From ZYF759 sp046297455 (lineage in GTDB: Bacteria > Pseudomonadota > Alphaproteobacteria > Rhizobiales > Rhizobiaceae), in NCBI GenBank assembly GCA_046297455.1, contig JBKBIT010000009.1, forward strand, positions 97,619 to 161,618: a stretch of 64,000 nt of DNA. Direction: 5' to 3'. Both the position numbers and the translations under genes were made by a program. How positions within the stretch are numbered: position 1 is the stretch's first letter; every line of letters begins with the position of its first letter. The notes beneath the pieces are model-generated. The model searched no databases and was not told the origin of the DNA. It was given only the letters and a program-made list of their open reading frames with translations. Positions 58,430 through 64,000 of this stretch are shown in pieces.

Positions 58430-59497
58430 ATGAAAAAGAAGGCGGGAGGAGACGGCGCTGCGCCGACGCGGGATGGCCAGCCGACGCTGAAGACAATCGC
58501 CTTCATGACCGGGCTTGGCGTCACGACCGTGTCGCGCGCGCTCAAGGATGCGCCCGAGATCGGCCAGGAAACCCGCCGGCGGGTGCAGCTCGTCGCGCGC
58601 CAGATCGGCTATCGGCCCAATCGTGCCGGCGTTCGCCTGCGGACGGGCAAGACGAACGTCATCAGCCTGGTGCTCGACACAGACGAGCAATTGATGGGTT
58701 TCGTCTCCGACATCATTTCGGGCATCTCCGGCCATCTGGCTGCGACGCCATATCATCTGATCGTGACCCCCTATTCGCGGCGCGCCGATCCGATGGCGCC
58801 GATCCGCTACGTGGTCGAGACCGGTTCGGCCGATGGGATCATCTTTTCGCGCACGGAGCCGGACGACCCCCGGGTGCGCTATCTGACGGATCGCGGCTTT
58901 CCTTTCGCCACCCATGGACGCACCTCGGCTGGCATCGTCCACGCTTTTCACGATTTCGACAATGAAGCTTTCGCAAGGATCGCGGTAGCTCGGCTTGCCG
59001 CAGCCGGGCGGCGCCGGCTGGCCCTGCTCGCACCGCCTGAAGCGCTCAGCTACCACCACCACATGCTGAACGGTTTCCGGGAGGGCGTGGCGGAAGTCGG
59101 AGCCGCCGAGATTCCCTTTGCGGAGGCCAATATCGATCAGCCTATCACGGCCATCCGCACGGCGGTCGCACGGGTCTTGCGTCGTGAGCAGCGGCCTGAC
59201 GGTTTTGTGTGCGCTTCGGCGGCCGCGGCCCTGGCACTGGTGGCGGGCATCGAGGATGCCGGGTTCCGGATCGGCGAGGACTTGGATGTCGTCTCGAAAC
59301 AGTCCGCCGATATCCTACAGCTCGTTCGTGGCGAGCTGTTTGTCGTCAACGAGGATTTCCGCAAGGCCGGCGCAGAGCTGGCCCGCATCGTGCTGGCGCT
59401 CATCGATGGCGCGGAACCGGCAAGTCTCCAGTCCCTGTATGTGCCCAGCGAAGTTCGGGGTCCTTCGCGCGACGAAATGTCCGCCATCTCGACATAG
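58430..59497 (+). CDS. LacI family transcriptional regulator (AglR-like)
   Basis: 355 residues. HTH LKTIAFMTGLGVTTVSRALKDAPEIGQETRRRV at about 21-53 with hinge RAGVRLRTGKTNVI, then a periplasmic-binding-like sensor domain. The segment VVSKQSADILQLV is typical of AglR-type sugar regulators. Likely represses the divergent ABC operon and itself through the palindromes upstream. Ends 15 bp before the converging arabinose dehydrogenase gene. Confidence 0.92.
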   Translation: MKKKAGGDGAAPTRDGQPTLKTIAFMTGLGVTTVSRALKDAPEIGQETRRRVQLVARQIGYRPNRAGVRLRTGKTNVISLVLDTDEQLMGFVSDIISGISGHLAATPYHLIVTPYSRRADPMAPIRYVVETGSADGIIFSRTEPDDPRVRYLTDRGFPFATHGRTSAGIVHAFHDFDNEAFARIAVARLAAAGRRRLALLAPPEALSYHHHMLNGFREGVAEVGAAEIPFAEANIDQPITAIRTAVARVLRREQRPDGFVCASAAAALALVAGIEDAGFRIGEDLDVVSKQSADILQLVRGELFVVNEDFRKAGAELARIVLALIDGAEPASLQSLYVPSEVRGPSRDEMSAIST

Positions 59498-59512
59498 CTG
59501 CATAGGGTCTCG

Positions 59513-60439
59513 TCAATCGACGAAAGGTTCGACGACCAGACGCCGGCCGAGCATGAATGCATCGGCCACATGGACCAGAGGCGAGAGATCGACCTCGCTG
59601 GCACCGGTGCGCACCAGTTCGCCAAAGCGCGCATAGATCGCCGCGTACTCGCCATCGCCTTCCGCCAGCACCCGCTTGCCGTCGATATCCAGCACCGCGC
59701 CGCCTTCCGACAGGACAAGCCGCCCGGTCTGCGTGTCGACCTCTATCGTCCAGGTTTGCGGGCCGGTCTGGCGCCAATCGAACGCGGCCTCGACCAGGAA
59801 ACCATCGCCTCCGGTCATGACCAGCTGCGCGGCGATCGGGGCGTCCCGCCCCTCGGGGAATTCGAGTTCGGCCGAGACGAGATGGACCGGCATTGGAAGG
59901 ATCGCCGTGACGATCGACAGCGCGTTGATGCCCGGATCGAAGACCCCGAGACCTCCCGGCTGCCAGATCCAGTCCTGACCTGGATGCCAGCGGCGCACAT
60001 CCTCCTTCCAGGTCACCCGCACGCTGCTGATCGACCTCTCCGAAAGCCATTGCCGTGCCGTTTCGACGCCAGCGGCAAAGCGCGAATGCCAGGTCGCGAA
60101 CAGGCTGACATTGCTATCGCTGGCCAGTTTCTTCAGCGTCTCCACTTCGGCAACGGTCGCGCCAGGCGGCTTTTCCAGAAGGACGTGTCGGCCGGCCGAC
60201 AAGGCGGTTCTGGCGGCCTCGAAACGCGCCTGGGGCGGCATGCAGAGCGCGACGGCTCCGATCTCGGGGCGCTCGGAGATCAGCTCTTCCAGCTTGGCGT
60301 AATTCGTCACGCCGTCGATGCCGCTGCTGCGGCTCACCGTTGCGGCAAGATTGAATGCAGTATTGCCCGCAATCGACGGCACGTGCTGGTCGCGCGCGAT
60401 CTTGCCGACCCCGACGATCGCGATGTCAATGACTGTCAC
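59513..60439 (-). CDS. L-arabinose / D-galactose 1-dehydrogenase
   Basis: 308 residues, Gfo/Idh fold. AIVGVGKIARDQHVPSI at the N-terminus, LLEKPPGATVAE, and WKEDVRRWHPGQDWIW match the Azospirillum L-arabinose 1-dehydrogenase and related galactose dehydrogenases. Oxidises the aldose to its lactone. GTG start 60439 overlaps the dehydratase stop by 14 bp, so the genes are coupled. Relative activity on arabinose and galactose cannot be told from sequence. Confidence 0.88.
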   Translation of the reverse strand: MTVIDIAIVGVGKIARDQHVPSIAGNTAFNLAATVSRSSGIDGVTNYAKLEELISERPEIGAVALCMPPQARFEAARTALSAGRHVLLEKPPGATVAEVETLKKLASDSNVSLFATWHSRFAAGVETARQWLSERSISSVRVTWKEDVRRWHPGQDWIWQPGGLGVFDPGINALSIVTAILPMPVHLVSAELEFPEGRDAPIAAQLVMTGGDGFLVEAAFDWRQTGPQTWTIEVDTQTGRLVLSEGGAVLDIDGKRVLAEGDGEYAAIYARFGELVRTGASEVDLSPLVHVADAFMLGRRLVVEPFVD

Positions 60440-62168
60440 GGGGCACCTCGTTGCCGCGCCGGCCCTTGAGGAAGTCGAAATCGGCGCCTGTGTCGGCTCC
60501 CTGGACATGCATCTGGAAGAGTTTCGCATAACCGCTTGCGGCCGGCACAACTGTCGGCCTCCACGCGTCGAGGCGCGCCGCAATCTCTTCGTCGGGAATG
60601 TCGAGATGAAGTCTGCGCGCCGGAACATCCACCTCGATCATGTCGCCGGTGCGCACGATGGCGAGCGGCCCGCCAACGGCTGCTTCGGGCGAGGTGTGCA
60701 GGATAACCGTGCCATAGGCCGTGCCCGACATGCGCGCATCCGAAATGCGGATCATGTCGGTGATGCCCTTCTTCAGCACTTTTGGCGGCAGGCCCATATT
60801 ACCGACCTCGGCCATGCCGGGGTAACCCCTGGGGCCGCAGTTCTTCAGCACCATGATGGAGTTCTCGTCGATCTCCAGCGCGTCGTCGCCGATGCGGGCC
60901 TTGTAGTCGTCGATATCCTCGAAGACGACGGCAGGGCCGCGGTGGCGCATGAGATGCGAGCTGGCAGCAGATGGTTTCAGGATCGCGCCGCCCGGCGCCA
61001 GATTGCCCTTCAGCACCGCGATGCCGCCTTGCGACGTTAGCGCCTTGTCGACGGGCCGGATGACGTCCTCGTTCCAGTTGCGAACTTGCCTGACCTCGTC
61101 CCAGACCCCATGGCCCGAAACGGTCAGCGCCTCGCGATGCAGAAGGCCTGCTTCGCCCAGCATGCGCAGCACGACCGGCAGGCCGCCTGCATAGAAGAAC
61201 TCCTCCATCAGATATTTGCCCGACGGCATCAGATTGACCAGCGTCGGCACGTCGCGGCCGAGCCTGTCCCAATCGTCCAGCGAAAGATCGACGCCGACCC
61301 GGCCGGCAATGGCGAGCAGGTGGATGACCGCATTGGTCGAACCGCCGATCGCGCCATTGGTGCGGATGGCGTTCTCGAAGGCCTCGCGCGTCAGGATGTC
61401 GGAGGGTTTCAGATCGTCCTTGACCATGTCGACGATGCGACGGCCGCTCAGATGCGCCATGACGCGACGCCGGGCATCGACGGCCGGGATGGCGGCATTG
61501 CCCGACAGCGCCATGCCCAGCGCCTCAGTCATCGAGGCCATCGAGGAGGCGGTGCCCATCGTGTTGCAGGACCCCGGCGAGCGCGACATGGCCTGCTCGG
61601 CTTCCAGGAAATCCTCGGTGGACATCGTGCCGGCCTTGATCGCCTCGCTCATCTGCCAGAGCGCGGTGCCGGAACCGACCCGCTCGCCCCGGAACCAGCC
61701 ATTGAGCATCGGCCCGCCGGAAACGGCGATTGCCGGGATATCGACGCTGGCGGCCCCCATCAGCAGCGCAGGCGTGGTCTTGTCGCAGCCGACCAGAAGC
61801 ACGACACCGTCAAGCGGATTGGCGCGCAGCGCCTCCTCGACATCCATCGCGGCCAGGTTTCGATACATCATCGCGGTTGGCCGCAGCGTGCTCTCGCCCG
61901 TCGAAAAGACCGGGAACTCGACCGGCAGGCCACCGGCCTCGTAGACGCCGTTCTTTACCCGCTGGGCAAGATCGCGCAGATGCGCGTTGCAGGGCGTGAG
62001 TTCCGACCAGGTGTTGCAGATGCCGATCACCGGCCTGCCGTCGAACAGATCGGCCGGCAGACCCTGATTCTTCATCCAGGACCGATGATAGATGTGGTCG
62101 CGCGAAGTGCCGCCGAACCATTCCTGCGAGCGCAGCTTGCGCGGCCATTCGGCCTTCTTGAACGTCAT
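60426..62168 (-). CDS. L-arabinonate dehydratase (IlvD/Edd family)
   Basis: 580 residues. Fe-S sugar acid dehydratase with CNTWSELTPCN, GCDKTTPALLMGAA and CNTMGTASSM cysteine motifs and NCGPRGYPGMAEVGNMG. Close in detail to Azospirillum L-arabonate dehydratase, with the expected 570-580 length. Removes water from L-arabinonate to give 2-keto-3-deoxy-L-arabonate. Follows gguC by 21 bp. Confidence 0.9.
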   Translation of the reverse strand: MTFKKAEWPRKLRSQEWFGGTSRDHIYHRSWMKNQGLPADLFDGRPVIGICNTWSELTPCNAHLRDLAQRVKNGVYEAGGLPVEFPVFSTGESTLRPTAMMYRNLAAMDVEEALRANPLDGVVLLVGCDKTTPALLMGAASVDIPAIAVSGGPMLNGWFRGERVGSGTALWQMSEAIKAGTMSTEDFLEAEQAMSRSPGSCNTMGTASSMASMTEALGMALSGNAAIPAVDARRRVMAHLSGRRIVDMVKDDLKPSDILTREAFENAIRTNGAIGGSTNAVIHLLAIAGRVGVDLSLDDWDRLGRDVPTLVNLMPSGKYLMEEFFYAGGLPVVLRMLGEAGLLHREALTVSGHGVWDEVRQVRNWNEDVIRPVDKALTSQGGIAVLKGNLAPGGAILKPSAASSHLMRHRGPAVVFEDIDDYKARIGDDALEIDENSIMVLKNCGPRGYPGMAEVGNMGLPPKVLKKGITDMIRISDARMSGTAYGTVILHTSPEAAVGGPLAIVRTGDMIEVDVPARRLHLDIPDEEIAARLDAWRPTVVPAASGYAKLFQMHVQGADTGADFDFLKGRRGNEVPRDSH

Positions 62169-62189
62169 GGGTGGCGCTTTCCGGAAACT

Positions 62190-63197
62190 TCAGAGTGCAT
62201 GGACGGCGACCATGGCATCGCGCGGCGTTGCCGCATCGATCGCCAGCCGGTTGCGCAGGGGGAGGCCGAAACCGGCGGCCTCGATCTCGAATTCGTCTCC
62301 CGCTTCGGTGCCGATCCCGTCCGCAAAGGACAGCGTCGCGGTCCCGAACATATGGACATGCACGTCGCCCGGCTGCCGGAACAGGCCGTATTTGAAATGG
62401 TGATGCTCCAGATTGGCGATGGTGTGGGACATGTTGTCCTCGCCCGACAGGAAGGGCTTTTCGAAGATCACCTGCCCGCCACGCCGGATGCGCGAGGTCC
62501 CCTGTACGTCCATCGGCAGCGAACCGATGCGGATCTCGGGGCCGAAAGAGGCCGGCCTGAGCTTGGAATGGGCCAGATAGAGATAGTTGCGGCGCTCCAT
62601 CACATGGTCCGAGAATTCGTTGGCGAGCGTGAAGCCCAGCCTGAACGGCGTTCCATCGGCACCGATGACATAGATGCCCGCGATTTCCGGTTCCTCGCCG
62701 CCATCTTCTGCGAAGGCAGGCGACGGCAAAGCCCCACCGGGCGCAACCACATTCGAGCCGTTGCCCTTGTAGAACCATTCCGGCTGGACGCCGGGCACTC
62801 CGTTAGCCGGCTTTCCGTGCTCCAGCCCCATGCGAAACATCTTCATGGAATCGGTGAGCTTCTCCTCCTCGTCTTCCACGGCCGCCTTGCGATGCATGGC
62901 GTCGCGGGTGGCGGCCGAGCCAAGATGGGTCAGGCCGGTGCCGGTGAGGTGAAGATGGGCGGGGTCCGGGTGATGGATGGGGGCCATGAGCCGACCCTCC
63001 TCATAGGCCGCCTCCAGGTCGACGGCGGCACCCAGGCCCAGGCGGGAGATCCTTGCGGCAAGGCCGCCGCCATCGGCCGCGCAGTCCATCGCGAGACGGT
63101 AGACGCTCTCGGCGCCGCGCACTTCATAGGCTTCGGAACCCTCACGGGCGACCACGGCGACCGTGCCGTCGGGCCGTTGGATCTGTGACAGCAGCAT
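62190..63197 (-). CDS. gguC: GguC / AraD1 family protein (2-keto-3-deoxy-L-arabonate dehydratase)
   Basis: 335 residues with a fumarylacetoacetate hydrolase-like fold. GguC proteins follow gguAB in Agrobacterium; AraD1 members dehydrate 2-keto-3-deoxyarabonate to 2-oxoglutarate semialdehyde. Segments FYKGNGSNVV, PEIAGIYVIG and EKPFLSGEDNMSHT are present. Located exactly between the GguB-type permease and the arabonate dehydratase. Confidence 0.85.
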   Translation of the reverse strand: MLLSQIQRPDGTVAVVAREGSEAYEVRGAESVYRLAMDCAADGGGLAARISRLGLGAAVDLEAAYEEGRLMAPIHHPDPAHLHLTGTGLTHLGSAATRDAMHRKAAVEDEEEKLTDSMKMFRMGLEHGKPANGVPGVQPEWFYKGNGSNVVAPGGALPSPAFAEDGGEEPEIAGIYVIGADGTPFRLGFTLANEFSDHVMERRNYLYLAHSKLRPASFGPEIRIGSLPMDVQGTSRIRRGGQVIFEKPFLSGEDNMSHTIANLEHHHFKYGLFRQPGDVHVHMFGTATLSFADGIGTEAGDEFEIEAAGFGLPLRNRLAIDAATPRDAMVAVHAL

Positions 63198-63206
63198 GGT
63201 CGCACC

Positions 63207-64000
63207 TCAGGTCTTGTTCTTGTTGTAGACGTCGAAGACGACGGCAGCGAGCAGGACCAGTCCCTTGATCATCTGCTGCCAGTCGATGCCGATGCCCATG
63301 ATCGACATGCCGTTGTTCATCACGCCCATGATGAAGGCGCCCACCACCGCGCCGACGACCGTGCCCACACCGCCGGCCATCGAGGCGCCGCCGATGAAGA
63401 CCGCCGCAATGACGTCGAGCTCGAAGGTCTCGCCGGCCTTGGGCGTCGCCATGTTGAGACGGGCGGCGAAGACCAGCCCGGCAAGGGCCGCCAGCATGCC
63501 CATATTGGCGAAGACGAGGAAGGTCAGCCGCTCGGCATTGATGCCGGACAGCTTGGCCGCGTTCTTGTTGCCGCCAACGGCATAGACGCGGCGTCCGATC
63601 GTGGTGTGCCGGGCGATGAAGCTGTAACCCGCGATCAGCACCGCCATGACGATGAAGACATTGGGCAGGCCGCGCGAGGTGGCCATCAGATAGGTCAGAT
63701 AGATGATGGCGAGCGACACGATGAGATTGCGCCCGATGAAGAAGGCATAGGGCTCTTCGGGCGTGCCGTGCCTGGCCTCCTTCTGGCGCGAGCGGACGCT
63801 GATATAGACCAGGATGCCCGCCGTCAGGATGCCGAGCAGCATCGAGGTCAGGTGGAAGCCGTCGAAGCCGGTGATGTCGGGAATGAAGCCGGAGGCGATC
63901 GCGCGGAACTCGTCGGGAAATGGCCCGACCGACTGGCCCTTCAGGAGCACCATCATCAACCCCTTGAAGACCAGCATGCCGGCCAGGGTGACGATGAAGG
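63207..64000 (-). CDS. gguB: Sugar ABC transporter permease, GguB/MmsB-like (partial, 5' end beyond window)
   Basis: At least 264 residues of a CUT2-family permease; the frame is open to the window edge, reading FIVTLAGMLVFKG before the first internal Met. Hydrophobic helices and the AVGGNKNAAKLSGINAERL motif are typical. Its ATPase (gguA) and binding protein (chvE) genes would lie upstream, outside the window. Imports arabinose, galactose or xylose in known ggu systems. 9 bp before gguC. Confidence 0.9.
   Translation of the reverse strand, partial: FIVTLAGMLVFKGLMMVLLKGQSVGPFPDEFRAIASGFIPDITGFDGFHLTSMLLGILTAGILVYISVRSRQKEARHGTPEEPYAFFIGRNLIVSLAIIYLTYLMATSRGLPNVFIVMAVLIAGYSFIARHTTIGRRVYAVGGNKNAAKLSGINAERLTFLVFANMGMLAALAGLVFAARLNMATPKAGETFELDVIAAVFIGGASMAGGVGTVVGAVVGAFIMGVMNNGMSIMGIGIDWQQMIKGLVLLAAVVFDVYNKNKT

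Noticed and set aside
61086..63188. 700-codon open frame antisense to the arabonate dehydratase and gguC
   Set aside because: Shadow frame; no recognisable motif.

Overview
The window is about 64 kb of high-GC chromosome from an alphaproteobacterium. It most resembles the Hyphomicrobiales (Rhizobiales), probably near Mesorhizobium or other Phyllobacteriaceae. Supporting signs are gcrA with GANTC sites upstream, a MucR/Ros regulator, the argD-argF-hslO block, rpsO-pnp, infC with an ATT start, acdR-acdS, and REP-like palindromic repeats. I see no rRNA, tRNA, insertion sequence, prophage or CRISPR array. Placement is by gene content only.

Layout. 1-1.6 kb: glyoxylate shunt (aceA plus a small gene). 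1.7-10 kb: an amine or amide nitrogen island with a degenerate receiver protein and PuuA-like glutamine synthetase on the + strand, then on the - strand an N-formylglutamate amidohydrolase-like gene, dctQ, dctM, dctP and a second glutamine synthetase-like gene, controlled presumably by a divergent RpiR regulator. 10-31 kb: mostly housekeeping genes (lepA, dtd, hslO, argF, argD, gcrA, pyrC, pyrE, adenine deaminase, rpsO, pnp), a CYTH/CHAD/papain-like operon, a LytTR-DUF2306 divergent pair, a diguanylate cyclase, and trpF-trpB-cutA with trpA missing from its usual place. 31-39 kb: a TetR-controlled membrane protein, an EAL protein, a YgjP-type metallopeptidase, DUF2852, ACC deaminase with its Lrp-type regulator, an alpha/beta hydrolase, infC, an L,D-transpeptidase and mucR. 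39-49 kb: a TAXI-type TRAP operon with an SAF-domain oxidoreductase, glutathione-dependent formaldehyde dehydrogenase, an orphan HerA-like ATPase, and a GGDEF-EAL gene broken by one extra base in a G run.

49-64 kb is a plant-polysaccharide sugar region. A LacI-family gene sits between two - strand operons. One encodes a CUT1 ABC importer with a TIM-barrel isomerase, a Gfo/Idh oxidoreductase, an aldo-keto reductase and a GH43 glycosidase. The other encodes an oxidative L-arabinose (or D-galactose) route: GguB-type permease (cut by the window end), GguC/AraD1, an IlvD/Edd-type L-arabinonate dehydratase and L-arabinose/galactose 1-dehydrogenase. Together they suggest release of arabinose or xylose units, uptake, and conversion toward 2-oxoglutarate.

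Recurring themes: three cyclic-di-GMP proteins, three solute-binding-protein-dependent importers whose binding-protein genes are each followed by a strong stem-loop, and several divergent regulator-operon pairs with visible palindromic operators. The best candidates for something undescribed are the glutamine synthetase/amidohydrolase/TRAP island, the TAXI-SAF oxidoreductase operon, and the Gfo/Idh plus TIM-barrel pair in the GH43 operon.
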